Source: Xestospongia muta
Taxonomy: Eukaryota; Porifera; Demospongiae; Haplosclerida; Petrosiidae
Length of the DNA: 64,000 nt
Assembly: GCA_963693285.1 (NCBI GenBank)
Contig: OY848931.1
Coordinates: 1,121,001-1,185,000, forward strand
Direction of reading: 5' to 3'
Shown here: positions 1 to 13,600 of the stretch, piece after piece
Layout: each line of letters opens with the position of its first letter
Position numbering within the stretch: position 1 is the stretch's first letter
Position numbers and translations under genes: made by a program
Notes under the pieces: generated by a model
What the model saw: the letters and a program-made list of their open reading frames with translations, nothing else
What the model was told of the DNA's origin: nothing
Database searches by the model: none

Positions 1-1551
1 TCATTAGGAGGAGGTGTGGCTTTAGGTTCAGCTCATCAGGAAACTACAAATGTTAATCAATACCACAGTCCAGGTTCAAATAGTCCTTTTTCTGTTGATT
101 TCATATTGCAAAAATCGGCCCCACTTCATGAGGCTTCATCTGTTGGATATGGCCATGCTGTTCCTGAAAGATATTCCAATGACCAGTCAAGTTACTCAAC
201 AATAGAATCTTTTCATACCTCACGGCCACCTCCTGCAATAGGGGGATGTGATAGTGGCCTAAGTCATGTTGAAGTTGGTCATAATAACTTTCATGGTTCT
301 TCTCATTCCATCCTTCCTCATGTTGAGCAGGCCACAGACAGTACTCTTCCACCTACTGTCACTCATCGACCTTTCTCACAAACAGATACCAATTATAATG
401 TTCCTTTATGTTCAGATTTCACTGCTAACAATACCGGTCATCCTTCTGTTCCAACGGCAGCTCCACCTTCTCATTGTAACACACCAGATGAAGGTGATAA
501 CTTTGGTATGACTTTACCGCCTTCAGAGGAGGAGCCCTATAGTCCCCCTGAGCTAGTTCTAAAAGAAGATGAAAACCAAATGCAATCAGAAACTACTCCA
601 ACTACTAATATAATGCAATCTAGGAATATTAATGATAATGGACGATTGTCATCTGCATCATCAAACAAACCTCCAATATCTCTTTCTCAATCACAGGGTC
701 ATTCCATTGGTTCATTTCCAGGAATAGATGATGACGATGATAGCAACGAAGATGATAGCTTCCCATCAGGTGGTTTCCAATTGGGTGTTTCACCTCCTTC
801 AATAATTGAGGCCAATAAACCAATTAAGAGTCTTATAAATGCCAAGTATGAGTCATCGAATAGTAGCAGTGATATGGAGGATAATAATATGGCACTTCAA
901 ATTGAATCTGATAAACTTGACAATGAGGAACAACCTGTGTTACCACGTCAACAGTCATCTCCTCCTCCTCTTGTTCCAGTAAAAATGGTCACACAAGGAC
1001 CGTCCCACTCTTACGAAGATGACGATGATGTTTTTCTTCCGTTGTCACCAAAATCTCCACCTCCTTTTGAGAAAAAAACATACACAAGTCTATCAGAAGC
1101 TGACAATGAAGAATCTTCCAACGAGAACTCTAATGCAGACAGACTCCATTCACATATAATTGAGAACTCAACAACACCAAATGCTGACGATCCAACATTC
1201 CCTGATGATCCAACATTCCCCCTGAGTAAAGGAGAACAAAAGACATCAATGACAGTTATTGGACGACGTGGACGGGCAGCTGGCAAAGTTTTAGATGAAA
1301 CTAAATTAAAAATACCATTGGAAAAAGGGTAGGTTCTTTATGTAGAATTAGATGTTGCACAAGTAATTTAATATCCTATTGTGCTCTGTTCAATACATGT
1401 GTTCTTTACATGTACATTCACATGTAATTACAGCTGCTAAATTTATGACTTCCTAGTAATTGTTTATTTCCAAATAAGGAATTTGAGCTATCTTATATTT
1501 CCAATAGTTTCCTTTATATCCACTGTTTTATCATTTGATGTTATTTGTATG

Positions 1552-1589
<38 letters not shown>

Positions 1590-4500
1590 ATCTAGATGGC
1601 AAAGAGTAGTTCGTGCTCGAATTGCCGAGGGTAATGCTGCTCCTCGTGTTGACATTTGCTATGTAACTCCATGCAAACGTCGTCTACGTACCTTTCCAGA
1701 AATCCAACGTTATTTATTATCTAATAGCATTTCTGATTTAACTATTGACCATTTTACTTTTAGCAAGAAAGTCAATGTGGGTGTGGTCATTGATGAGAGT
1801 ACTGTTATTGAAACCACTGATGATACTCTTGTTCATCCAAGAAGAGGACGCCCCCCTAAAAGATCCAGAATCATTAAGCAGAATATTTCAGAGGGAACAC
1901 CAGATAAGAATGTTGAAACTTATCGAACTAGCTTGGAACCACATGAAATAAAAACCACTCGTTTTGTCCAAGATTTTGAATCAACTCCTGTGTCCACAGT
2001 TACAGTCCCTCCAACAGTCACCTTATCTTCTCAACTATTTTCTGAAGAAGGTCACACTATCACAAAAGTAGTCAACGATGTCAGTAACTCTGTCCATGCA
2101 ATGATATCATCGCTGCCTCTACCAAAAGCTATACCTCCTCTTCTCTCATCTGTTCCAGAGGCTCAGGAAAACAACATAGCTTCTCAGTACGAAAACAAAG
2201 ATAAACAACTTGATAGAAAGAGAAAGACCAATGCAGGAGATAGTCCCTCTAGTCTTTTCATTAAACGACCTCGTGGACGTCCCAAAGGCAGTGTCAATAA
2301 ATTCAAGATACCTACAACAGCAGCTGGTACAGCATCATTAGGTAAATGGTCCTTAGTGTGTTGTGGTTGTTAAATAATGGATATATTTTGTTAACATTAT
2401 TACAACTTGCTCACTACATGTAAGCATATTAGTAGGCAAAGAGGGAAATGGATGAACTATAATTTGGTAGATGGATGGATAGCATCTCAAATTGATAAAT
2501 AGTCTCACAAATGATTAATATAATGTATATTTGGTTTCCTTTTATTTTAGCACCTGTCAATGTCGCATCTCCAAACCGAAAAGGTCGCAAACCAAAACAT
2601 ATTACTCATATAACACCACCTACTTCTTCAATGACTATGTCTACTAATGTACAACAAAATGAAGGGGCAAGTAATAATCACAGCAATGATAATAGCAGCG
2701 GTCAAGGTGAGGATAGTACATATTAGCTACAACTTACTTCTGATGTATTCTGTAGCATCATCTTATGGCTCAGCCAATGAAAATTCCTCAAGTTTTAGAA
2801 TGTTATTGCCCAAACTGGATTCCTCAGGTATAGTAATATACTAATTGTGCACAGTAGTATACTAATAGTGTGTTGAATTAAACATTAATTTTTAGGGTAT
2901 ACCCCTTATAATTATGATTTTATTATATTAATTAATATAATTATTATCACAGCTCTAGTATCAATAACATGAGTACATGTAAGTGTACTCGTCTTTATTA
3001 CACATGATGGTTTCAGTTGTAGCTAGAGCATGTGTGTGTGTGTGTGATCATCTATCATCTCTTGTTAGTATTATTGGAATGCTTTGGTGTTAAATAGTTT
3101 ATTGTATTTAACAAATTAAAATTTTATTCTCATAATTAATTTACTCCTACATTGCTTTAAAGCTCTCCTACTCCTTAACTGTAAAAGATGGCTATATCTT
3201 CTTACCATATCATTATAACATATCATTGTACCTTAACACATCTCTTCATATACATATGTCATATGCCTGTACATATATTAAATTTATTAATATTTGTACT
3301 TTTAATAACTGTGCTGTCATTGCTTCATTTGACCATTTAGCATCAACTGAAGGCGTACCCACGACAAAGACGCGAGTCATAAAACCTCCAAAGCCACTGG
3401 ATGACAAAGAGCGGAGACGTTTGCTTATCAAGAAAGTTAAGAAGAAGGCTGATTCTACTCATCGTGCCAGTCAACGTCGTCAGTCACAGCAAGCTCGTAG
3501 ACAGAGAGAGAAAGCTATGATCAAACAGGCCAAAGAACATCTTGATAAAGTCAACAAGCAAAAAGAAGCTGAGGTAAATAAATAGACCTTACTAATGGAG
3601 GACTTGATTTAATAATGTTGAACACATCACATAATCTTTTTTTTTTGTGGCATGATATTCACATGATATTCACATGATATTCACTAGTAAATTTATTAAT
3701 AGTATTTTTCTCTGTGTAGTGGCATCAATTTCGTAAGAGTCGTTTAGCAAAACAACGCGAGGAACAAAACCAGAAAAGAGCTCGAGAAAGAACTCTTAAA
3801 CTCGTTGAAGAAATACAACAACAAGAAATAGAACGAGATCGAATTATGCGCATGCGTCAATTGGAAATGGAGAAGGCTGAACAACTGCGACGTCCTACGG
3901 AGGACCTCCTTGTTAATGACCTCATGACTTTGCCCCCTCTAGCAAAACTGAATTGGATATCTCTTCCACCAAATAAATTTGCTGACCTATTAATGGTGTT
4001 TGAATTTAGCCATTCTTTTGAGGATTTTCTGGAACTAGATCGAGTCCCTCCTTTTACTGAGTTATACTCTGGTCTTTTTAACATGAAAGTGAAGAAAGAA
4101 AAAGAGCAAGAACAAGGAGAGGAAAATATCATCGAAGGGTTAATGCTTTTGACCATCCAATTGGTAAAGGCTGTTGTCCATGATGGAACTAAGGTATGGT
4201 TGTAGGAATAAGATGGAAGATAATGCTCTCTCTCCCTCACTCCCTCCCCCCCTCTCTCTCCCCTCTCCCTTCCTCCCTCCCTCTTCTCAGACATACACAA
4301 TGTCCGGTCAACAATTGAAGGAAGTTGATGTTAAAGAGGAGACAGTTTCAGAGATATTAAGACTTTACCTGTTGAACAAGAGTGGTCACTCTCTACAACA
4401 AGTATGACCAGTTCTTGTATGCCTCTTCCCTCTCTATCTTTCTTTATAGATATGTAGTATTCTTGAGCAGTACCCCTATCAATCTCTCCGACCTACGGAT

Positions 4501-6319
4501 AAAACTAATGTCCTTGCTTTCTTAGTGGATGAACTTCTTAGTTCAACCTCTTTATGTCGTGAGATTGACAACAGAATGGAACAGATTGCTACCCTCAGAA
4601 GAGACAAATGGAAAATCAGTCTTAAACTAAAAAGGTCTGCAAAAGCTTTTAAAAAAATTATGAACTAGTCTTTTTCACTTCTAGATTTCGTTCTCGTCTT
4701 ACTGATGTCTATGGTATTCATCCTCCTCAAAAACCAATTGTTTATTCTGGACGTGGTCGACCACCCAAGAGAGCATTCCTCAATACCAGCTCTGGCCTAG
4801 CAAATGAGGTACAAACAATAGAATACATCTTGTGTAATCTCTTCTATCATATATACATGTTTACATCATATATATAATGGCTGTATGTTTACACAGTAGC
4901 TCTAGCTAATGTAGTTAACATTTGTCATCACACATTTTCATTAGATAATTCATAGTAAGCACAGTTCTTACATCAATTAATTACATGTACATGTACATGT
5001 ACATGTAATTAATTATGTATGTTTATTATAGGATGGTGATAGTAGTGATGATGAGGCTGGAGAAGGTGGAGCTAATGATCCGGAGGAGGTGATTGAAGAT
5101 GATGCATATTATTCTGAGGAGGAAACAGATGAGGAAATACCCTCGGAGAAAGAGGACCTCCAAAGACGAATAAAAGAGCTCAAGAAGGTCAGTACTAAAA
5201 AGCAATGGAGTTTCTTTGGAGAATATGTCCAGAGAATATAGTTAATCTAAGTGTCCTTTAGTTGACTATATTAATATAACATTATAAAAAATAAGAGTGA
5301 TTTTAATTTATTTTATTATTGTCTTGTAGAAATTTGTGTCTGTTCGTAGTCGTATCTATACTGTCACTCGACAGATGCGTAAATTCCCACTTGGTCAAGA
5401 CCGATACACTCGACAATATTGGAATCTCCCTGAAATGGGTGGAGTCATTGTTGAAGGGGTAGAGACATCTCATAATGAGTACTTGGAGAAGCTGTTTCCT
5501 CGACTTGAAGCAGAAGAAAAAAAGAGAGAGAAGGCGCAAGAAGGAGACAGTGTTGACGATTCTAGTAGTGGAGATAGACAAACAAGAAGATCGAGATCTC
5601 CCTCTGTGTCTTCTTATCGTACTTTTGATAGCCGAGCTGCTTCTGAAATACCACTAAGTTCACAGTCATCACCTTACCCAGCATTGCCTCAACAGGGGGT
5701 GTGGTCAACTGATTCACCAGCAAAATACTCTGATGATACTGATACAGAGACACTTCCCACGCCCACCAAAGATAGTAATCAATTATCGGACGTTACTTCT
5801 GTGGACACTCCTCCACATTTAAGATCACTTCCTTCAACTGATACCTCACCTGAGAAAACGTTTCATCCATTGGAGGTCCAATTAACTGCAAAACAAGGGC
5901 GTGGTCAAGAGAGGGAAGAAATGGAGATTGATGCACAAGATGATGACGATGTTACAAGTCACACGGCTCCCCTTCCTCCACCTCTTGTCCCTCCTTCTCA
6001 TATGAATACAGATAGTGGACAAAATACACCCAAGAATGAGACTCCACCCATTTCTCCTCCCCCTAAATTAATTCCCTCGACACAATCTCAGGTTCACGAT
6101 GCAACAGGCACATCAAATAACACTGGTAACATGCACTCACCTTCAATTGTCACTTCTTTCACCTCCACCATCTCAGCTTCTACAACATCAACAGTACCAT
6201 CTGATTCTGTTTTGTCTAATGGAGTCCCTGCCAAGAATTCAGTGATGAAGTGGTTCTCGCTCTTCCCCAGGAAACCTTGCGAGTTATTACATTTTATACA
6301 AGGCAATGTTAGTACTTTA

Positions 6320-6352
<33 letters not shown>

Positions 6353-7712
6353 CCACAACAACAACAACAGCAGCAGCAGAAGCAAGGTGTTATGGTAGGT
6401 AACCAATATGTAATGCAAGGTGGATATGCTTACATGACTGCTGATGGGGCTATTATTAGTCAACCAGTTGTCCAACAAGTCCAAGTTGGGTATGCAGTTG
6501 TAGGTAATACGTTAGTACCCCAAACTCAGTACATTCTTAGTCAAAACCCAGTTGCACTGACAGCTGGAAATCAATATGTGTCTCTTGGTAATGCTGGGCA
6601 GGTTGCTCTGGCTGCTACTGCTACAGGGTCTGGTATCCAGTTAGCTAATATTGGTGGGAACCAATATGCTATTGTACAGTCGCAAGAATCAGAAGTTAAA
6701 AGCAATGAGGGGGCTAAGATTGTGACTGATGATAGACAATTAACGTCTGTTAACCAATCACAAAGTCTTGTTCCTAAACTGGTTGAATCAGACACAGTTC
6801 AGAGTTCTGCGTCTGGGAATCTGGATGCAAGTGAAGACCAAACCAAGAAGAGACGCAAAAAGAAGCACAGAGAGGAACAGCCGAATGAGTCATCATCAGC
6901 TAGCCAGTCAGGTAAATATAGGTATTGTCAATACATTACGTACACGTACAGACAAACAATGAGTATTACATTACGTTCCATCACTAAAGTAAACAATAGA
7001 TGTTATTATTGACCATTACTCTCAAACCAGCTGTTAGATTACATTATATTCCGTTCATACTAATATTACTACTACTTGTGATGATAAATGTACTATCATA
7101 ATTATTGTCTAAATTAATAGTAATTTTGTTAATTATCTATTACTGTTATTCCAGATGTAGCCACAACTACTGATGGACAACAACAATTAGTTACACTAGC
7201 TATTCCTAGTGGTACATCAGGAGAAACTCAGTATGTTCAAATACAAGCTGATCCCAGAGTTCTCTCAGGCCAGTACTCCTATGCTATTATGCCACAAGGT
7301 GATGGGACGTCTCAAATTGTTTTAGTAGAGAACAGTTCTGTGGGTGTGGCTTCTAGTGGATCAGAGCTGATTGAACTAGAATGTCCTGTGGCCACCATAT
7401 TAGACAATGAGTACGAGGGTCATCCTTGGATGGTTGATATCACGTTGATGTACGCTGATAATCCTTTGCCGTTTTTAAATGAGGGAGCAAATGAGGAGAA
7501 AAAAGAAGATGAGAAACCACTCCAAGAACTATTACAAGACATAAACAAAGGTAGAGTACATGTATATGTACATGTATATTGTATTACATGTAATGTTCCT
7601 CATGTTGTACTTGTAATATCTTACTGTGTTATTTAGACTTGACTCAAGGATGGTGGACCGTTTCTTCACCATTAGAGATTGATTACCTCCTGAGATGTCT
7701 CACAATGAGGTA

Positions 7713-7745
<33 letters not shown>

Positions 7746-9937
7746 TACATGTGTATATATGTAATTATTATGTCATACATGTACATGTATGATGTAATAA
7801 TTGTAGTGGTGAATGGTGATATGCCCCAACTTTTCTATTTCAGAGGATATCGTGAGAAAAGTTTACACAAACTTCTTCAGAAGAACAAAGACAATATCTG
7901 TGCAAGTCTCTCTACTGATAAGTTAACCACACCCCCTTTTAGCAAAGATGATCTGGTCCTTTCTACTAAGAACCAACCAAAAGAAGAGACAACTGAAGAG
8001 AAAAGTGACAAAGAGAGTGAGGTAGAAGGAGATATGGAGGTTGACGTTGAAGGACGTCAAGAGTCACCTAATGTGGAAACCAATACTGAGTCTAGTACCA
8101 TTGACCACACCCCTTCAAGTCCTCTCTTAGATACAAAAACTCCCTTGTCTGATACCTCATCAGTTGTTGCACATGATGCTCCACCCCCACAACCTGCTGA
8201 TCTTGTTGATGCAATGTCTGGTGTGATAACAAAAGAAAACGATCCTTTCTTTCCATTGGAGGCCATTAAAGCTGCTCACTTTGTAATGAGCTATCTTAAA
8301 GCTATGGAAAGTAGGCTGTTTGATGCTCATCTTCATTTGAAAGTAAGATATTAGACAAAACAGCTGGATACTTCTCTCTCTCTCTCTCTTCCTCCCTCCT
8401 TCTCAGGATACCTTGACTGCAGCCTATAGAGAACAAGATGGAGATGAAACAGATACCTCAGGTAATAGTTAATTTTGCTGAATTGTTGGAGTATGTTGTT
8501 TTTCTATTAGTGTTATCTCCACTCCCAATATCGAGAATTGCAGACCGGCTCCTCAGATTTGAAGCTTGTGTACAGAGAAGATATTTGAAGCCACCCTTCA
8601 AAGAAAAGTACACTGTTAACTAATACTATTGAAAATTAATTCTTTTTTAGACGTTCTAATGTAAAGCAAGAAACAACAGATGAAGCAAACAAACCAGCCT
8701 CGCCTCCTGAGGAACCAATAGCATTGATAAAATGGAGGGATGCGATATCTCAGGCAAGCTCCACCTCCCAATTAGCTGTCTACTTGAATCAACTTGAGAA
8801 ATGTATTGCTTGGGAAAAGAGTCCTATGAAAGTTGTAAGTAAAGAATCTTAAAATGTGGACAGTGTTTAATAATATCTTACAATGTTTTGAGAGTTCAAA
8901 GTAACTTTATGAATTTCTATAGTTTTGTGTAGTTTGTCAAACTGGTGACAATGAATCTCTTCTGTTATTGTGTGATAGTTGTGATAAAGGTACACACACT
9001 TACTGTTGTCGACCTAAACTGGATGCCATTCCTGACGGAGACTGGTACTGTCACATATGTATTGTTAATGTGAGTTTCAGTGACATGATAGTGTAACATT
9101 GATGATATTATAATGTTACACTATAGTATAACAATAGCAATAAACTTTTTGTTTTAGCCATGAATTGGTTTCTTTTTGAACAGTAAACATACCATTTGAA
9201 CTGTTCTCCTGATTGAGGTTTTATTTTCTCTATTACAGAACTCTCGTAAGAGTGTGTGTGGAATATGTCAAAGTTCTCGAGGTACTATGTTACATTGTAC
9301 AGACTGTCCTAAAGTCTTCCATAAAAGATGTCTTAATCCCCCTCCCACTAAGTATGTACTTAAAACAACTCAGTAATCTTATGTTTTACTCTTCTTAGAA
9401 TGCCCACTGGTCCTTGGGTTTGTCCTGAATGTCGCCGTTTATCTCGTCGTCCTAAATCTCGTAGTAATAAAGAGGACCTTGTCATCTGTGAGGCATTGTT
9501 GATGGAGTTGGAAGAACACGCGTATGCGTGGCCATTTTTACAGCCTGTCCATCGTAAGAAAGTACCTGAATATTATCGTGTGATTAAGAAACCAATGGAC
9601 TTTCAGACAATCAGGAATAAACTACAAGATGGAAAGTAAGAGAGAGTTTTATAGTTAGAGTTTGAATAATACGTAATGTACTGTATTGTGTGTAATTTTG
9701 ATTTTTATTATATTGTTAATACTTTTACTTGCAGATATAATACTCGAGATTCTTTTGCTACTGATGTTAAACTTGTTTTTGACAACTGTTCTTTCTACAA
9801 TGAAGACGACTCTGAGGTCAGTGCTTGCTAGTTTAGTAAAGGCAGCTGTATTATGACAATCTTCTTGTTAGATTGGAGCAGCTGGTCATACAATGAGGGA
9901 GTTCTTCCTGAAAAGATGGGAAGACATCTCTCACTAG
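1..9937 (+). CDS. BAZ2: BAZ2-type chromatin remodelling subunit, 5' partial, many exons
   Basis: The reading frame is open from base 1 with no ATG, so the N-terminus lies upstream. The first visible exon (to about 1328) is Ser/Pro/acidic low-complexity sequence. The exon from 1596 encodes an MBD/TAM domain (starts GWQRVVRAR, then CYVTPCKRRLRTFPEIQRYL). AT-hook-like motifs follow (RRGRPPKR, RPRGRPKG, NRKGRKPK). A Lys/Arg/Glu-rich coiled coil (about 3342-3890) precedes a DDT domain (about 3910-4080, LPPLAKLNWISLPPNKFADLL). WHIM-like segments lie around 4450-5480 (PLGQDRYTRQYWNLPEMGG), then a polyQ-bearing linker, PHD finger 1 (about 8923-9068), PHD finger 2 (about 9240-9450) and a bromodomain (about 9470-9937) that keeps the acetyl-lysine Asn in FYNEDD. 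BAZ2/TIP5/Toutatis proteins are the accessory subunits of ISWI (NoRC-type) complexes in the nucleus. The stop at 9935-9937 follows the last bromodomain helix. Vertebrate BAZ2 has one PHD finger; two resembles my recollection of Drosophila Toutatis. BAZ2A versus BAZ2B cannot be assigned. Confidence 0.9.
1553..1590 (+). repeat. (TC)n microsatellite serving as polypyrimidine tract
   Basis: A run of TC dinucleotides ends in TCTATCTAG, immediately before the MBD exon of the BAZ2 gene at 1596. It doubles as the pyrimidine tract of that 3' splice site. Confidence 0.8.
4975..5014. repeat. 40-bp perfect palindrome with ACATGT core repeats
   Basis: The first 20 bases (4975-4994) are the exact reverse complement of the next 20. 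The core is ACATGT repeated and the ends are AATTAATT. It lies in a BAZ2 intron and could form a cruciform or hairpin. No function is assigned. Confidence 0.8.
6319..6384 (+). repeat. (CAA/CAG)n coding repeat, polyglutamine tract
   Basis: Tandem CAA then CAG codons encode about 20 glutamines, broken by one Pro and one Lys, in the linker between the WHIM region and the PHD fingers of the BAZ2 protein. The mix of CAA and CAG is imperfect, so the tract may be less length-variable than a pure CAG run. Confidence 0.85.
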
Positions 9938-10657
9938 TGGATATGTCACATGACATCATATGACATCACCTACTCAACAAAAGTCATGCAACATATAATA
10001 GTCTCCTAGTAAATCATGGACTCTCTCTACCTCTCGCCCCTTCCAAGTTTTGTTATTATTTAATTTTCTTTCATCTTTTACAATTCCCCCAAACACTGGT
10101 TTGCATCTCCTAAAGTTTTTCTAGTTCCATTTTCCAAATTAGATATATATATATATAATATATCTTGCACAATAGGTGCATCAGTGCACAGGAAAACATC
10201 TTTTTTCGTTTTACACGAAGCAAAACATTTTATACGTACCAACAATATCAAATTATTTCCTGTAAATACAATTTTAATTTTATTTGTGAATCTAACTTAT
10301 TCTCTCTTTGAAATGTTTATGTTGATAGCAATGCTTTAAATATTATTAATAGTTTTATTGGGAAAGAATTTTGTATCATCCATCATTCATTGAGTTTGTT
10401 TCTGATTTATTTATCATTCATTTAGCTATCAGTAGTACTGAGTTTACATTATTATGCAGACATTATTATTCTTAATATCTTATGTTGTTAGCCTTTTCCA
10501 ACAATCATTTCTTAATCTCAATTGTTATAATTATGTGACTACACACTTATTGAAATAAAATCCAATTTTTTCGTCACAAGACAATTAATTATAAGATTGT
10601 AGTCATAAGTGATTAATATTTTATCTGAAAGGGTTAAATTTTCTTTTTGTCTTACCA
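9938..10657. other. 3' UTR of BAZ2 and intergenic spacer before CLN3
   Basis: AT-rich sequence with no open frame of interest. An AATAAA-type signal (ATAAAA/AATAAAAT) lies near 10555 and could end the BAZ2 transcript. The CLN3 promoter must lie in the last few hundred bases; no clear TATA box or other element stands out. Confidence 0.5.
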
Positions 10658-13600
10658 ATGGCTGATAATGAAGAGATAGAGACGCCGTTTTTGGCAAATG
10701 AAGGAGGAGAGGAAAATGTACTCCTTCTGAGTGACGACAAAGTCAAAGAAGGACAGCTCAGTAGTAAGGAAAAAAACATATTATTGTTATTATTATTTTA
10801 AAATTTCTTGCAGCTGTTCATAAAATACGTCTTTCAAGAAGTGAAAGAATTGAAAAATGGAGGAATTTTGCAGGATTTTGGTTAGTTTTTTGTACATCAT
10901 GTTGATCAGCAATAAAACAGTAATGTTACAATAATCGGTAACAGCTGCCTATTTTGTCTTCACTCCGCTAATAGTAATGTTTTCTTGATACTAAATTATT
11001 TAGTTTAGTTATAAGGATATAAACAGGAGTCAGTCTTTATGGAAAAGTGAAAAGTATCTTCTCTCTTCTCTCTAGGATCTTAGGACTTTGTAATAACTTT
11101 CCATATGTTATTATGTTAAGTGCGGCTTATGATATACTGGAACAATTAGAGCATAAAAACTCTGACGAGAATGATTTAGCAGAGGTATAATATAATTAGC
11201 CACATCCATATTATATATATAGCACAGGAATACACATCTCTTGATAAAATGATACCACATTTATTTTGATAGACAAATCAATTTTATTTTTACTGGATAA
11301 TCAATCTTTATTTTTAATAGACAGTCCATCCAAATAACTTATCATCTTGTGTGTTGTACTTGAATGAGACTACTAATAGCACTTATTACTTATCAAGAGA
11401 GTGTCTACCTAATGGAACATATGTAAGTTATACCAGTATAATTATACATGATATAAGACATGTATTATTGATGTAGTAATTGTCATTAATACATCAATGT
11501 GCTATTGACATTATATTATTACGGTATGGCATTAAAAGGAAGTATTGTGTACAGAAGATCAAAGATGTTGAAAGTACAATATTTTTCGTGATACCGCTAT
11601 GTAAAATGCCGTATAGTACACATTATACAATATTGTATAGGTAAGATCTGGAGTTAACCTTCCCAGCTACTGTCGTAACATGCTCACATAATAATATCTT
11701 GGTTCAATCACAATAAACCAGTCAAGGTACTATACAGGATATATATTGCACTTGAAGTGGGATCCCAGTATTTATACAGGAGACAGCTTTTCCTCACCCA
11801 TCCTTATATGATATTTCTTGTATAGAACTTAGTGCAGTGCTTTTAACTAGTAAAAATATTATAATATTGTAGATAATACTGTCCACTCATGAGGTCCTGT
11901 GTGCACGTGGTATATACATGTAATAGTCTCTCATGGACATATATAGCTACTACAATGTGTTAGTGTAAACTAAGTCTTGTGACGCTTGAGATATCATCTG
12001 CTGAGTATTACTCACTAGCTGGGGAGTCATCTTTCTTGTTTGTGCTCTGTATCTACTCAGAAAGAAAGGCTTCTACCAGTGTTAGTGTGGTATAGGGTGG
12101 TATATATGTTGTATAACATTGGAGGTTGTGAACTAGAAAGTTGATATCATAAAAATGGCTAACAACAACAGTTCTTCTCTCCATTGTTTTGAATTGTATG
12201 AGACTCATAAATATGATATCATCATGGGACTTCGTTCAGGATTCTCATTTCTATCTTTTATTGTCATCATTTGTATGATGGCTATCATCATCTTGTTTAA
12301 GAAGTACCTCTTTTTCACCCAGCGACTAATTCTTTACTTGGCTCTTGCTAACTTAGCCTATTCCTTGTCTGCAGCTTGTAATCTCACAGGACGTGTGGCA
12401 TATAAGCATATAGCTACACAATACTGTGTGTTCATAGGGTTTGCTGAACAGGTAACAATATGGTGGACTTTAATGGCAACAGCTTGTATCATGATTGATC
12501 TGTTTGTTAAAGCAGTTTGTAAAAAAAACACAGATCGGCTCGAGATTGTATACTTGTTTTTCATATTCGTTTCTCCACTTTTATTCTGTTGGATTCCATT
12601 TATCAAGTATTCATTTGGTGCTGATGGAGTTTTCTGTTGGATCAGAGAACTCAATCAGTATGATTGTGGTGATTTTAACTTTGGAAAGTGGCTTCGTTAT
12701 GGTATCTATTACATTCCCTTATATCTGTTAATGATATTACTAATAGTGTTATATATTCCTGTAGTGGTGTTTGTACGACGTAGACAAAATCGATGGGCAG
12801 GAATATTCAATCCAGAAGCTCATGCCATTCAGAAAATGATAGCTACAGAAATACGCCCACTTATTTATTATCCTTTAATTGTTATAATCATTAATGTTTT
12901 TCCACTTATCAAGCAAATTTATGCAACCACGGGCCATAATGAGACTGTGTACTATTTCATATCTTTATTCTCAGCTGCAATCTATCCTTTTCAAGGTTTC
13001 TTTGTTGTGATAGCATTTACACTAGATCCTGAAACTAGGAACAAATTGAATGGGAGGACAATATATGCAGCCTTAGTTCAATGCTGTAGGAAAAGTGATG
13101 TCAAGTTATATCCAGCTCAGAAAGATCGAAGTGACTCCTGGACGGGACCTGCAAGTAATGCTGACTTTCCCAATTATCATGCTACTGATTCTGGCTATAA
13201 AAATATCAACATGAATAGCATTGATAATGTTCAAATTATTTAAATTGTTGTCTTACTTGTTACATTGTTGATGTGTATGCTTAAATTTTGAGTGTCTGAC
13301 TTGCAACTTGAGAGACAATTTACAAATAAATTTTAACATATTTTGAATAAGTGAAAGAATTTAAATAGAAAATATTTTGGCTGACTGCTTCATACATTTT
13401 TCTCAATGGTAGATGGAAGAGGGAGTGTTCTTTACATGTGTAACACTTTATAGTCTTCCATTGTAATAACATGCCCACGGTTGAAATCACCTGATCAATC
13501 AAAAGAGCTAGTCATAACTGTTGCTGGTGTTTTTTTCATAACCTGCTTTGAGTTCCACTGAGTCCAGTTTCTACCAACTCATCATGATGTCTGATATTAC

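Noticed and set aside
11520..11640. Inverted-repeat element around TACGGTATGGCATT and AAAATGCCGTATAG
   Set aside because: The arms match only over about 12 bases with mismatches and show no clear ends; too weak to call a mobile element.
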